A program made the translations under genes and the position numbers. The notes under the pieces were generated by a model. It saw only the letters and a list, made by a program, of their open reading frames with translations, was not told the origin of the DNA and searched no databases. DNA of 64,000 nt from Volvox africanus (taxonomy: Eukaryota; Chlorophyta; Chlorophyceae; Chlamydomonadales; Volvocaceae), in NCBI GenBank assembly GCA_030268105.1, contig BSDZ01000013.1, positions 424,501 to 488,500 on the forward strand, in the 5' to 3' direction. Positions 35,101 through 48,608 of this stretch are shown one piece after another (position 1 is the stretch's first letter; every line of letters begins with the position of its first letter).

Positions 35101-38100
35101 AAAATTTGGTGGGACGTTCTTCGTCTGCGTATTATACATGGGATGTGGGGCTTATGTGAGGACAGGGGGGCACGCGGAGGGATGGAGGAAGCGACTGGAC
35201 GAGTCCTGGTGCTCGTGAAATGGGGGAAAAAGGGGAGAGGGGAGGGCGTCCAAAGCCCCAAAAGCTGCCTGCACCACTCTATCCAGTTCACCCGCCCTGT
35301 CTATACCTGACGGTTTAATGGACGCAGATGAGCCAAATAGGTTGTATTTTGGCAGGTTATCCTCTCCCTGGTGCTGTGTTTCAGGGTCGTACGGATCGTC
35401 GTAACTGTCCGGGTCGTACGGTGCATCCCCGTCCTACAATCATGCCGGAGTGTGGGGTTGCCCAAAAGGAGTAAGAAAGCGGGATTACAATCGGGGTGTG
35501 TACGACGGCAGGTGAGGCACCAACACTTACACCTTGCGACAGGTTGTATGGAAGAATTCACCATCACCATCATTTCGCCAACGGATTCCCAACAACTGAT
35601 CCAACTAATCCAATCCTTTCCTAAAGGGGCGGTTACAGGTCACGAACCTGATCCACCCGTGGGGGGGTCTCTTCTCCAGCTGCGGCTGCCGCTGGCAGCG
35701 CCGCCCGCAATACCGTCCGCTTGGTCGGCGATAAAGTCGAAGCTGGTCCCAGGGGCAATGTCGTCAATGGCGCTGGCAGATCATACCCACTCGCACCACC
35801 TCCACCAGCGCCATCCGATGCAGCCTCTGCGCCCCTGCCTATACCTTGGACCGACGTCCTGCGCCCTAGCTCTGAAGCCGGTGCCGTCGCAACCACCACG
35901 GCGGCTGCGGCAGCCGCAGCGGAGACGTCACTGCTCCCCGTCGCGCCCAAAAGTGGGAATCCCAAGGAGGACGTGGCGGTGGAGGCGGCAGCAGCGGCGC
36001 CGTCACCGGTGATGCGCGCGTGCGGCGGCAGCTCAGGACTGGCCGCCGCTGCTGCGGCCCGCTCAGGTGAGGCTGTTGGCTTAGCTGCCGGAGCCTCCTC
36101 CTCCTTCTTCTTAATGCGGCTCTGTGCCAGGGCGGCCGCAGCGGCCGTGGAGAACTTGGCCGCGGTCTCTGTGGCCATCAAGTGACAGGAAGGTGGAAAG
36201 GGTGGGAAGTGGGGAGGGGGACAAGGGTTGTGCGGCATTCGAATGGTCCAGTGCGCACATAGGCCGCAAAGATTTCTAGATAAGATGAAATATAAAAAAT
36301 GGCAAACGCAAAGTAAAGGATATGAGGCGGATTAAAAATGCAGGAAAAAGCAAACAATATAGTGCCGAAGGAAAAACCAAAATAATCCGGAATTATGGTT
36401 TTCTGGAACTGACCATAGCCGCGCTAAAACCAAAAGGAAAAGAAATTTAGCTATCTAGCTAGATAGATAGGTAAGATGAAGTAGTTTCTGCGTACCTGCA
36501 TCCAGGAACACCATTTTGGCAGCCTCCTCCTGCCGCTTCTGCCGCCACTCGCTGAGCTCCTTGCGCGCCAGCTCAGCGGGCCCCAAGGTCACTAGCTTGG
36601 AGGGCGGCAGCTCACCCCGCAGCACTCTCGCGCGCAGCTCGGGATTGGCGTTATCGCGCAGGTTAAAGGATAACGAGCGAAACTTGGCCTTGTAGTCCTT
36701 TGACACGGAATTGTCTGTGGTGGCCAGGGACAAGAATGGGGCGCAACGGCAGCATCTCAGATCCTTAGTACCTAGGTACCTGAGTATGTCCTCAAAGAAA
36801 ATGTAGGGTTTCCGAATACTGTGACACTAAAGCCATCAGCCAGATTCCATCCATTCTCACATCCATCGTTACGACCTACATCCCACGATTTCCCCTTCCC
36901 CACGTCCCACGACCTCATCCATCCGATGCAGGACCGACCACGCCCATACCGTGCAGCTTATAGAGCTCCGTCTCCACGTCAGCCGCCACAGCGACCGGGT
37001 CTGGGAGCGCCTCCGTGTAGCCCTCGGCCTGCATGTGCGGAGGATTGGGTGGTTGCGAAGCAGAACGGGGTACGTATGAACGCAATAAAAGGCAAGCTAA
37101 AAGACCTTGCAGGGACTAGCGACCAGCACGAGTTGGGAGTCCAAAAGGGGGAGGGAAGACGGATACATGAAGAAAAAACGGGACGCGAACTTTTTACTAA
37201 GAAGTAATAATGAACGGGAAGTTATTAGCTATTAGAACGGGAAGGGGAAGGAAGTCGAGTATGTAACGACGAGTATAAGAAGGAAATCCACAACCCACCT
37301 TGAGCTCATCTCGCGCGCGCTGCAATGCAGACGCCAGCTGCTCCCGCACCTTGGACCGCACCTCGTCGTCGTTCCCAGCGCTCCCGGCCGTGGGCTGCAA
37401 ACCCATCACACCAAACCGCAAACAGCAGCATATCGATGGGCAGCACACTACATGACAGCAGTCCGCGACCAGCAAAATATAGTTTCGACACCTACCTACA
37501 CCCAACCAACACTACGAGTGCCCCGTATTCTGAATCAGGACACGGTGGTACTCCAAATCACCAACGTACGTACGTACGTACTACCTAGGTACTGCCCGCC
37601 TGACATGTTAGTCGGGACTCACCAGGCTGTTCTGCGACCGCAGGCCTCCATGCCGCTCACTGCGAGTGCCGCCACCGGATGCACCACGTCCGGATCCCAA
37701 CGTCTCACCCGTGTGGGCGCCGCCGGGTGTTGGGATCATAATCATGGGCGTGTGTGCCGAGGCGGAGGTGCCGCCAGAGCCAGCAGGTCCCGGGGTGGGT
37801 ATCATGCCGGCCCCGGGTGTTGGGATCATGGTGGAGGGCGGGCCGGAGAAGGTGTGCATGAGGGCGCTCATGAGGCTGTTCTTGAAGGCCTCAGCTTCCG
37901 CCATGTCGTTGTCGGCCAGGGGCTCACCAGGAGTGATAGAGGCAGCGCCTGGCGCCCTTCTACCACCACCAGGTGTGCTGTGTACAGCATTGCCGTTGCC
38001 GTTGGGATGATGCAGCTGGGGATTCTGCCGGGGAACACCTGCACGGTATATACCAACGGAACGGTTATTGTGGGCTTAATCTGTTGGGAGATATAGAAGT

Positions 38101-39959
38101 TCAATGTCGTGAAGTCGGTGATGGTCACACAGCGAGTGGTATATAGTATGAAGACACGGGCGATAAGCTCTAAGGCGCTGAATTGACTGGGAAGGCAAAC
38201 CCTCAGGACTGCTGTCCTGTGGATGCACGCTAAGAGCTATGTGGACTTGCGTGTATGGGGTGGCCATATTCTCCGCATCCATTCCCACCAACCTTCGTCT
38301 CCACCCGAGTTCGTACTTGCTGTCCGTTTGGCATTCCCTGCAAACGTCATGAAGAGTATTCGTCGGGGCTTTGCACCATCTTTGTGGGGAATACAATCAG
38401 ACTAGTAACAGCTGAGGGTCACGTCTGCATGTTCCATGCTGCATGCCCGAGTACATCATTACAGCTGCGTGAGGCAGAGCCAGTTGATGGATACATCCCA
38501 AAGCCAGTGCAATGCAGCGCCTGGACAACCAGCTGCATGTGACCGTTCTGCAGCACTGCTGTTTTCGTTTGGCTGAGGACAAGATGACGCGCACTAGAAT
38601 TTCGGAATCTCCTGATTTGTCGAAATCCTTGTCACCTTGCTTCGGGCTGTGCGTGCAGCAAGCGATGCAAGGTTACAAAAAGGCCACAGAAACCAACAAC
38701 CCGAAAACCGGGATTTGTGACCAGCCAAACGCAGCCTTTGCAGCGGAACAAAACGAAAGACTAAAATCTACATCGAAATTATCCACGATACGGCTTTGGA
38801 GACGAAGCCAGCAGCGCCATTCCTCGAGCGTCGGCCTAAGCTCAACCTAACCAACGCTGCGGTTGGCAAGGCGCCCATCCGTGCGTACGTTGTGCAATAA
38901 TGCCAATAACTTTGCAGGCTGACCGTTGGAATCCGATTACTGGACAACTTGCTCCCCAACCTGCAAACACGCTTCACAAAACGGCAAAAAAGCTGTGAAA
39001 GCAATGAAGACTTACCAGAACGCTCCTGACCCGACTCTCTTGGCCGCTTGATTCTTTGAATCTGCGTCATCAGGACAAAAATGCACAAATATATTTTGAG
39101 GGTCGCGTAAGAGTATCTAAGTCGCAAGACTGCAGGCAACAGGAGCGCGCACCTCCTTTAAACTCCCTCTCGTCGCCCGCTGCTCGTCATCACCTCCACT
39201 GTCACCGCTGTCGTCAAATTCGCCAGCGTAGTCGTCGTCATCGGCACCATCACCCGAGCCAGCTTCATCCTCATAAACCACGTTCATCCTGTCCGCCGCA
39301 CTAACCGGAATCTCGTCGCGCTTTAGCTTAGCATAGAAGGACTTGTTCTCGACTGCACATTTTAACAAATAGCATGTCAGGTTTAGTGTACATGAAGACA
39401 TCGCCTTCATCAGCATCAATACCACTTACTGACGGCAATTTGGCTGGACCCGATTAACTCATTCAAATTTACGTCTTCATACTCATCAGTGTCGGGGTAG
39501 TGAAGGTACGCGGATGGCCCCTTCGGAGGTTCTACCGTCACCTTCACAAGGGTAAGGGCCACGGTGCACCGCATCATACTCGCGCGCGTATTGGCTTTGC
39601 TCAGCTCCATATAGTTTTACCTCTTCGACGGATGCGCGATACCACTGCTGGTCCTCCGGCCAGTAGACATGCACCTATGCGAAGTACACAACCCAGTCCT
39701 GGTCACTAACAAAGCTAACAGGTAGTCTCCTCCAGAAAGCAGCAAGAGCTGTCACAAACCTCCTGGCCTGCAAGGTCCTCGCGGACGTCGGTCTGTTTCA
39801 ACAATCTGTAGACCTGCCTGACCGGTCGCTGGTCACGGCGCCTCCCATGCTCCCAGTACTCTGCACATTGGCAGTGTAATGCAGATGTGCTTTAGATTAG
39901 GGGCCGGCTGGAGCTGCTGTACCGCGACCAGAGGCCTTCCTTGGACTTGACCTCACCAT
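32107..39959 (-). CDS. Tudor-like + TFIIS central domain + SPOC protein (PHF3/DIDO/Bye1-related)
   Basis: Probably a nuclear factor that binds RNA polymerase II: SPOC domains read the phosphorylated C-terminal domain, and TFIIS-M domains bind the polymerase without cleavage activity. Sixteen exons: 39923-39959, 39760-39860, 39621-39674, 39430-39541, 39153-39352, 39016-39061, 38293-38337, 37623-38038, 37299-37394, 36950-37028, 36496-36714, 35648-36168, 35307-35433, 34645-34877, 33960-34397, 32107-33750; 1455 residues. Tudor-like fold at ~47-98 (VHVYWPEDQQWYRASVEE, then AYLHYPDTDEYEDVNLNEL). An acidic block follows at ~125-160. TFIIS-M is at ~345-480 (KDYKAKFRSLSFNLRD, LGPAELARKELSEWRQKRQ). SPOC begins LWQGVMRVPGQ at ~763. 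The tail is Pro/Gly/His-rich and ends in RGG-like repeats. Exons 4 and 7 are the least certain. It is divergent from threonine deaminase. Confidence 0.86.
37562..37580. repeat. Short (TACG)n tandem repeat
   Basis: Four to five copies of the self-complementary tetramer ACGT/TACG in an intron of the SPOC gene. The same motif recurs at 56270-56284 in intergenic DNA. Confidence 0.7.
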
Positions 39960-40570
39960 CTTGGACAAAGCGTAATGGCGGACGGGAGACTCTTTTCTCG
40001 CGAGATGCCATTCAAAATCCGCAAGACCTCCTTACAAAGATCTAATAAGTTGCTCAAAGGGTGGTCCCAGCGGCGGGAACATGAATTTTACAGGGCGGGA
40101 CCGCTGCCCGAAGCTTCCAAAGCCCGCAAGGTTGGACACGCAGCTACGTTTATGCAGCTCTTGATCTGTGACTTGACAAAACAATTCGCTGCTTGTCAAA
40201 CGCATGCGCTTCGGACGGACTGGACACCGGGAAGCATTCTTGACTGGTACCGCTGCTCTGACAACCTGCACACTGGCCAATGCTAAACTTTAGGCGCGGC
40301 TAACGTCGTGATGGCATATTTGTTGTGTGAACGTGCTCCGCAGTCTAAACTTTGCCATTTTTGGCCTACTGCACGCACTGTACGGCGAACCCGCCGACAA
40401 CCAAAAATGTTTTCCTTCAGGCGCCATCTGGACATCAATTGCGACTTTCCGTTTAGTGGCCATACTTGTGATCATTTGACTGTTATCAGACTGTTATCCA
40501 GACTGCGACGCGCCCTAATCGATGTGAACGATACCTGAACAGAACCCTTGTAATACTTCACCAGACGGAA
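39960..40570. promoter_or_regulatory. Shared upstream region of the divergent SPOC gene and threonine deaminase
   Basis: These 611 bases separate two start codons that point apart. The region must contain both promoters and leaders. No coding exon or clear TATA element was found, and the bidirectional role is inferred from layout only. Confidence 0.45.
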
Positions 40571-43500
40571 ATGGATATGTCACTTCATCCTTCTACATCT
40601 CAAGGTAGCTTCTGTACCTCGCGGCCCCAGCCGTTTGTCGTTCACCGCCCGTCGTGGAAAGGGCTGTCTTCGCCACAGCCCCGAACAGCGGAGATAATTT
40701 GCCGCACCATAGCCGGGGAGAGGCCGCAAGTTGCTCCATCTCCTGCGGGCAGTAACGGGACGCAACCAAACGTCGCGCCATCATCATCGCAGACCTCGAT
40801 TTGCGTTCCGGAAGATTTCGTGCTATCTCCCGGCGAGCTGAGCCCTGTCAACCGAACGGGCCTTAACTTGCCGGAGGATGTGTTCCGCTGCTTCGGCTGC
40901 ACCCAGGCCGCTTGCCAGGTTAGGTCACGTCTCGCGTGTCGCTCAGATGGGTGTTGCACGGGCCTTGAATCGGGCCTTGGGTCTTCATATGTTTTTGCAT
41001 GGTGGCGTACATGAGCTCCCAATCCCGTCCTCCACTGCTCCATACATCTTCCACATCTGTTGCAAATTAGGCAAAGAGGCTGGGGTTAACCGTATTGCGT
41101 ACTTTGCCGGCATATTACACCAAATGTAGGGCCCGGAAGGTTGCGCCGCAAATAAATGGCGCTTCGAGACAGACGGCTACCTGCGAGAGATCCTCACGGC
41201 GCGTGTGTATGATGTTGCGGTAGGACAACATTGTGACGGTTTGGGATCTGGGTTGGCGTCGGGGCGGGTGGAGGAAGCTGGGATTTGTAAGAACGGTGGC
41301 TTGGGCTGCATCGTGCGCGTCACACCCTCGGCCGCGTCACGGCTGGCTTCGTGTTTGATGTGTTGAGAGTATGTTGCAAAGCTTCTTTCCTCAGTTTTAT
41401 CGTTGTTAGGTTGGCCGGGCAGGAATTTACCAGGGCTGTGAGGGAGAGGTATTTTGATAGCGGGGAGTGGCAAGTCCATGGTGAGAGGTGACCTGAAGGA
41501 AGCACAGGGGGTCCAACTGCAGAACGGATTAAATCTTCGCGTCGTAATGTTACACATGCATACATGCTTGCCCTGGAAGAGCAAACCCACATCACGCCAC
41601 TGTATTTCGAGCGCTCTTTTTCCCCTTCCTGAACCGCAGATCCAGTCCCCTCTGGAAGAAGCCCGCAAGCTGAGTGAGGCTGCAGGCAACAAGATTCTGC
41701 TGAAAAGGGAGGACTTGCAGCCGGTGTTCTCCTTCAAGCTGAGGGGTTAGTGGTGTTCACGGATCTCAGGGTTTTCATGGTGCCTTGCATCATCGGGATT
41801 TCCATGGGGCTACTTTCGGGTTGCGGCTCAGTCAAGGTCATCACAGGACCATGCTGCCACGGTTGCTTGTTGTTGCACCGCGCCTTATTGGCTGTGTTGG
41901 AAGGGAAGGGGTTCACGGGAGGGGAAGGGAGGATGGGGGAGACCGCATTGCCTACAGGAAATGACGAGGTGGGTTGGGTAAGGCTGCATGCAAGGGTGGG
42001 GGGAAACGTGCCCCCCGTGTCTGTAATACAACTTCAGCTGCTCATGCCTTTTCCACTGACACCACCTCCGCGCTCCGAAACCTTTCTTCTAGCCATCATT
42101 AGGATCTGCATTCGGTTTCTCCGTTCATCTCGGGCTGTCTTTGGATTCAATGTTCGTTTTTTCGCCGTCCTCTCCGAACTCCCCGGCCTCAGGTGCTTAC
42201 AATAAGATGGCAAAGCTTCCTGCTGAGGCCCGAGCCCGGGGTGTCATCACCAGCTCAGCGGGGAACCACGCGCAGGGGGTGGCTCTGGCAGCATCACGCA
42301 TGGTTGGATTCTACAGGGGCAGGGCTTTCCTTGGGGGATGGCGGAAACCGTGAAGATCCTGTTTCTAGCGCCCTTTCGTGGCCCTCGGAAGGGAGGGCAT
42401 AGACCTGCATGGGTGTAGGATCAACATTAGCAAAGGGGGCCGTAAGGACCTCAAGGTATACGACCAGAACTAAAGGGCACTGCGTGTGTATTTGGGTTTT
42501 TGAGGTTTTAAGGGTTTGTAAATGCATGTGTGTTTTTAAGAACCGGAATGGGACTCTTAACTGAGATTCCACTCAGCGGTGATGACATCCGGAGTAGATA
42601 CAGCCACTGTGGTAGCGTGCCCGTGCCGTTCTTCTGAAAAGCCTCTCATTTGCCATCGCCCCATGACCCGCAGGGCTGCGCGGCCATCATCTGCATGCCG
42701 GTGAACACCCCGGAGATCAAGGTGGCTAACGTGCGCAAGCTCGGGGGTCAGGTGGTGCTGGTGGGAGAGAGCTACCAGGAGGCGCAGGCAGCGGCGGTGG
42801 CGCGTGCGGCGGCGGAGGGTCTTACCTTCATCCCGCCGTACGATGACCCGTACACGATTGCAGGGCAGGGCACCATTGGCGACGAAATCATGCGGCAGGT
42901 GATGCGGCAGAGGGGAGTGGGGTCGTAGGGAGATCGGTCGGAGCTAGGAAACCCCTGAACCCTGAAACTCCCCCCCAAAAAACCCTGAATCCTTTTGCGT
43001 TATCAGTGTACACTTCCTTTCACTCGTCTTGTGTTATGCCGGGTTCAGGTGTCCATCTTGCCCGTCCTAAATATCATGAATCTAGCATTTCTATGGGACG
43101 AAGGTCCTTGCCCCTCGTACTTCGTATCCTCCCTATCCCCCCTTCCCTGCTTTACAGCAGCGTCTACATCGGTATTATGTCTCATTTAATCGTCTTCTCC
43201 CCCCTTTGGATGATTAAATCTGCTCCCGCCCATCCTCCAGCCGTCCCTCCTTTTGCCCAACTCGCTGACGCACTCGCGCACCCCTGCCCCAGGTGTCTGA
43301 CCCCGACAAGCTGGATGCCATCTTCGTGCCCGTGGGTGGAGGTGGTCTCATTGCGGGTATCGCAGCCTTCACAAAGGCCCTTAAACCGGGAATCAAGGTA
43401 TGTCGCGAACGAGAATGGGACAGGGCGAGGGCAGGACGAAACCAAGGTTTGTACCTGTGTGTGTGTTTGGGGGGGGGTGGCATAATGCATTGGAATACGC

Positions 43501-46500
43501 AGCGCCGAAGGAGCGAGAAAGTGAATCTGAATATGTCTGCTTTTCCTGAGATAGGAGCTTGTGTACAAAGTTATGATGTCCAAACCCGTTGTCGGGGTTG
43601 TCGAGGGCGGAGGGGGGAAGGAAGGGCGGGATCAAGGGTCTTTATCTGCTTCCTTCTACAATGGCATTGCACATCCGCAGCCCCTCCGCACACATGTGCA
43701 CGTGTGTACCCTCATCTCATGCAAGCTTTTTGCCTTTCCCATCCACCTCCAGGTGTTCGGGGTCGAGCCCACGGGCGCCAACGCAATGGCCATCAGCCTC
43801 GCCCGGGGAGAGCGAGTGGCGCTGTCTCGAGTGGATGCGTTCGCAGATGGGGTGGCTGTCAAGCAGGTAGGGAGGATGGCATATTTTAACTTACTGCTTA
43901 CACGATTATGATGGAGCCGCGATTATGAACACGTCGGCGCATATCTTGTCAATGTGTGTCAATGTGCATTTTTCGTTGCTCAGTAATCTCGATGAGTGCA
44001 GTTCCTGTGTTGTCGTTAGCGTTACCGTTTCCCCTTCCCGGTCCGTCTTCTCCTAATCCCTGCTGAGCACGTTCAATTCTGGTAATTTTATTCTTAAATA
44101 AGTGTTTGGATAATTGATTTCTTTGCCTGTACACGCTTATCATGTCTTCCCCTCCCTCTTCCCATTCACCCCTTCATCCCTCTCTTTCCTCCGTTTCACC
44201 TGCACAGGTCGGGCAGGAGACCTTCCGGCTGTGCAGGGAGCTGGTTGACGGAGTGGTGCTGGTGGACAACTCCGCAGTATCAGCCGCCATCAAGGACGTA
44301 TTCAACGAGACCAGGTCCATCTTGGAGCCCGCGGGGGCGCTGGCGGTGGCGGGCGCCAAGGCCTGGCTCAAGCGACACGGAATGAAAGGTAGGGAAGCTG
44401 ACGGGCGAGGAGTTAAGAACTGCGGCGGCGGCGGCGGAATTAGGTAATCGGTGTTCGGTATCTTGTCCGGAATTTTGTGTTCTAAAAGAGCTGGGGCGCG
44501 AGGAGACGTGAGGAACTTGCACGTCTGTTTTACAAATTTGAACGTGTAGGTGGGTTATGGCCTCCTTGCGTTAGCAGGAGGCGACAGGCAAGCACCCTGG
44601 CGTACATCTAAAGGTTGAGCCGCGAGGATTGGGATTACATTGTCATCTGCAGCTTTTGGCTTTGCACGTACATGAAGTGCATTTCTATTGCGGCGTAGCT
44701 GATCGGTCGGCCCTCAGGTAGTTTGCAGAGCTTTAGTCAAGTACGTCCGCAGTATTCGTGGGATCCTGTGAACCGGGTGTCCGTTGTTACTCCCGCCCTT
44801 CTTCTTGATCTTTCAGATGCGACAGTGGTTGCAGTCACCAGCGGGGCCAATATGAACTTCGAGCGATTGCGGCTGGTGGCAGAGCTGGCCAATGTGGGGG
44901 GTCGCACCGAGGCCACCATCACCACAACCATCCCCGAGCGGCCGGGGGCATTCAAGTAAGAGAGAGAGGGGTTTTGTGCCCTATGGGAGGGCGTCCAACT
45001 CTTGGAAGCAATAAAAAGTACACACGATGTGAGCTCCGCCCCTACTGGAGCCGATGCGGATTTTTGTCACGTTGTTCCAGGGCATCCGTATTCAGCAGGG
45101 GGGTTGCTACACATCGTTTTCAGTTGGATTTTGGGTTTTAGTGGTGTCGTTGCTAGTGATTTCGGCTGGCTTGATTTCGCAGCTCGGTTGTCGGCAACAC
45201 GCATGAGGCTCATAACACAGACACTGGTTCGTCGGCGGCAGCGGCAGTGCGGTATAGATGTAGGTGTTAAGGTAGGGGTGGGTATATCGTTGTAGTCAGC
45301 GGAAGGGTCTGGCGTAAGCTTGTCTGGTTCTAGATCCTTGCTGTTCCGCGCACCTCCGCTTCCCTTTCCCCGCGTCAGGGAGTTCATCACAACAGCTCTC
45401 TCATCCGACTCGGACCTCTCCGTGACGGAGTTCAAGTACCGCTACTCGGCAGGCTCGACCGCCCAGGTGTGTGGTGCAGAAGCTGTGTCCAGAGCTGAAA
45501 GGCCGCAACGTGGATGGTACACTTTGCGCGTGTGCCCGTGTTTGTGACGAGGCAGAGGCAGATTCTCATGAGCTAGATGTTAAGGGTGGTAGGTGAATGA
45601 AAGATTGGAACTTTTGCTGTGTGAGATCTATGTAATATGGGTGAATATGTGTCGGTATGTATGCATCTGGTATGTGTGTGATGTGTGTGACCGGCCACCA
45701 TGGTGATCGGCCACCATGGTGATTACCAAGACAGTCGATACGACACAGGGCGGGCTCTTTTTGATACTGTGTCTATGCACGGGTTGTTTACGGGAATATA
45801 GACTAGCGATCTATCTTTTTTCGGCCCCTCTTCTTCATATTCTGCGTCATCCGGCCCCCGTTCAGGTGTTGTGGGGTGCTGGAATCCGCTGTCATGATCA
45901 GCTGACGGTGCTGTTGGATCGGCTAAACGCAGCGGGAATGACCTCCACTGACATCAGCGGACTTGAGGTGGCGCAGGTGCGTCTTTTTTGTCCCGCCGCC
46001 GCCGCAGTGTCTAAAATATCCTCAGGCCAGAGCCGCTGTGGAAGAAGAGTCCGTAGCAGTAATGTTGGAAAAACGCTCAATGGCGGACACGTGTGTATAA
46101 GGTGTCGGGTGGAATGCCCCTGTTGATATCGTCCCCTGCCGTCTTGACCGGCCCCCCGCGGTTAGCCATACTTTACTTCATGCCTCGTTTTTTCGACTCC
46201 CCCCCCGCGCCTCAATGAACACACGACGCAAACAGGTGCACCTGCGGCACCTTGCTGGCGGCCGTGCGCGCTCGTACACCGGCCGGATTGAAAACGAGAA
46301 GATCTTGCAGGTGGTCTTCCCGGAGCGGCCGGGCGCCTTGCGCCGCTTCCTGGACGTCGTTAGCCCCGCCTGGAACGTGACACTGTTCCACTACCGCAAC
46401 TCTGGCAACAGGGAGTCCAGCGTGCTGTTGGGGGTGCAGGTATGTTTCCAAGAATTGAGCCGCACGTTTGCGGAAGTTATATTGCGAAACGCTGATGATT

Positions 46501-47122
46501 TAAGTTATGCGAGTCATCGGAGGATGAAATGTACTCTAGTGGTTCTATACGTATGTGTGATGATGGTGGTGGTGGTAACCATCGGCTTCAAGCTCGTAAT
46601 TACAAATAATTCAGTATTATGTATATGTGTATATATGATATTGAATTATTGTAAGGAAAAATGTCGGTCGTTCCCTTTTGTTCCCAGGACCGTTTCATAG
46701 ATATAGGGAAAGACTGACATCTTTCTGGGGAGTGTGGGAGCTGGAGAGCTCGACCCAGGGGAGGCTAATAGCCCTCGCAAAAAGGGCAAGGTAGAAGGAA
46801 AGCTGAGAAGTCAAGGAGGAATAGGTATAGGGAGTGTGACAAATAAAATAGGTATAGGTTTAGGGAGTGTGATAAAGTTGCGAGATGTGGAGAGCACAGC
46901 AATCAGCTGCAGCATTGAGAGCGTTTGTTCATCATTTCCTTGTTTCTTCACTTCGCTTACTTCCTACCGTTGATTGATCTTGTCTCACTGCAGGTTCCGC
47001 CGTACGAAGAGGAGCGGTTCCAGTCGGCACTACACTCGCTTCGGGGTCATGGCGAGGAGAGCTTCGCATTCAAAGAGCTTCAGGGGGCGGTGCGGGAGGT
47101 GTTTGACAAGTTTATCCAATGA
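40571..47122 (+). CDS. THD1: Threonine deaminase (biosynthetic threonine dehydratase), plastid
   Basis: A PLP enzyme that converts threonine to 2-oxobutanoate, the committed and isoleucine-inhibited step of isoleucine synthesis. Thirteen exons: 40571-40918, 41130-41219, 41640-41745, 42193-42302, 42674-42898, 43293-43397, 43753-43866, 44208-44388, 44817-44955, 45379-45466, 45866-45976, 46236-46439, 46994-47122; 649 residues. The Ser/Pro-rich first ~110 residues fit a transit peptide. The catalytic core starts [16 protein letters not shown]. The PLP-binding Lys is about residue 179 in [10 protein letters not shown], the Asn loop is SSAGNHAQG, and the phosphate-binding glycines are [11 protein letters not shown] (~308-311). 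Two ACT-like regulatory repeats follow ([15 protein letters not shown] and [16 protein letters not shown]), so allosteric control by isoleucine and valine is expected. TGTAA lies 90 bases after the stop. Confidence 0.97.
45688..45722. repeat. Direct repeat of a CCACCATGGTGAT unit in a threonine deaminase intron
   Basis: CGGCCACCATGGTGAT occurs twice back to back. Each copy contains the palindrome CACCATGGTG. It is intronic with no known role. Confidence 0.75.
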
Positions 47123-48608
47123 GAGGCAGCACTACGCAACTTGTTGCGTAATGGATTGCGAGTAGAGAGTTGGGCCAAGGGAGGGTTAGGCAAGTCCAAG
47201 GCAGGGTTAGGTTGTAAAAAAAACAGCAAATGGTTTGGATGGAATTCTCTTTTACACTACTGACATGTGTGCAACATGTGCACATCCTCTGTATGGGTCG
47301 TGGTAATAATGGGCAGGCGTTGGGGATGAACTCCCAAGTTTCTCCGATCGTGATGTTCAAAATTAAGAGGGGGGGGTCTCCCTTGCCCGTCATATATGGC
47401 CTTGAAAGGGAAGGGGGTTCAGTTCGAGCGTTTTTCCTTGTTTTCCCGTTCTCGTTGCCTTTCCTCACACCTCCCTTGACCTCCTTTAGGTGGGACTGGG
47501 ACGGGAGGTAAAGGGTTAGTATAGTGGGAGGGGGGAAGAAAATGGATAATGTTATCGTTGTGTAGTCTTTTGGGTGATCGCGACGGCAGTCATAGGGCAA
47601 TGGAGGAATTGAGAAGATCGTATGCATCGCTCTCGTGCTTGTGCTGTTAAGCGTTTCGCGCGAGGTGAGCGGTGCAGGCATCTTCTCTGCGGACTATTCC
47701 CTAAACTGTGCGCCGCAAAAATCCATGTTTGCGTGCTGATGCGCGCAGTTTTGGGCAGGAGGTTGTGGGAGATTGGCGGTGCCTCGGTTGCTGTGCCGGG
47801 GGCTTTAGGCGGCATATCGACATGATGACGGACGAGGGATTGGCACTGCAGCCGCGGGATTGCGGCGATATTTAGCGAAACACATTGTGCGATTTCGTTT
47901 TGTTTAGCAATGAAATGGTGAAGTATGTATATGGGGTTCAGCGACAGTCCTATTTGTGAGATACTTTTGAGGCGTGCTTGCGTAGCAACGCTTGAAGCGC
48001 CTGTTTATGTTCGGAAAAGTATTCTCGACTAGTGTTTATATATTATGTGTAGCATGTCCTTGTCCATATGGATATAGGTGTACGTATGTACGTACGTATG
48101 TCATGCTTGCAGTTTGATCCGTCGGACAGTCCGTGAATCAGTGGCATAATCCCGGAACGAAACGCAGTGATGGTGCCATCACACGGCGGTTTGTGTTCAC
48201 GTTTCATATGGATGTTGGATGTACGGCCAAGTTCAAACAGAAAATGGTCTGGGGGAAGCATTGGGGGATTAAGGACACGGGCATCTACAGAGCACTCCCA
48301 TTTTGTTTGGGGGTTACAGCATACTACATGCAGGTACCATGCAGTATGAAAGCATGCAGGTGCATTACATACACAACAATTTTATTGCCTGCAAACCTGC
48401 CAAGCTAGATCAGAAGCATGCAGACACGCCTTCTCTCCTTACTCCCGCCGTTCTCACCGTACATTACCCACACACGCAAGCTCCGCCACGGGCTCTTCGT
48501 TCAGGTTTACTATCTGGCACGCGCGTCCATGGGGTTCGGTTGACGTTGCAACCGTCTTGTCTATCGCAGAGCTCACTCCTGACGCAGTCAGGCAGAGCCT
48601 ACATACCA
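47123..48608. other. Threonine deaminase 3' flank
   Basis: No supported exon. TGTAA at 47213-47217 is the probable poly(A) signal. Further downstream nothing was recognised. Confidence 0.5.
47213..47217 (+). terminator. Candidate TGTAA poly(A) signal for threonine deaminase
   Basis: TGTAA followed by an A run, 90 bases past the stop codon. The position is typical for a volvocalean 3' end. Confidence 0.6.

Noticed and set aside
38821..38970. Possible extra exon reading WGASCPVIGFQR, considered as part of a zinc finger in the SPOC gene
   Set aside because: Including it breaks the splice phase between exons 6 and 7, and the Cys spacing fits no known finger.
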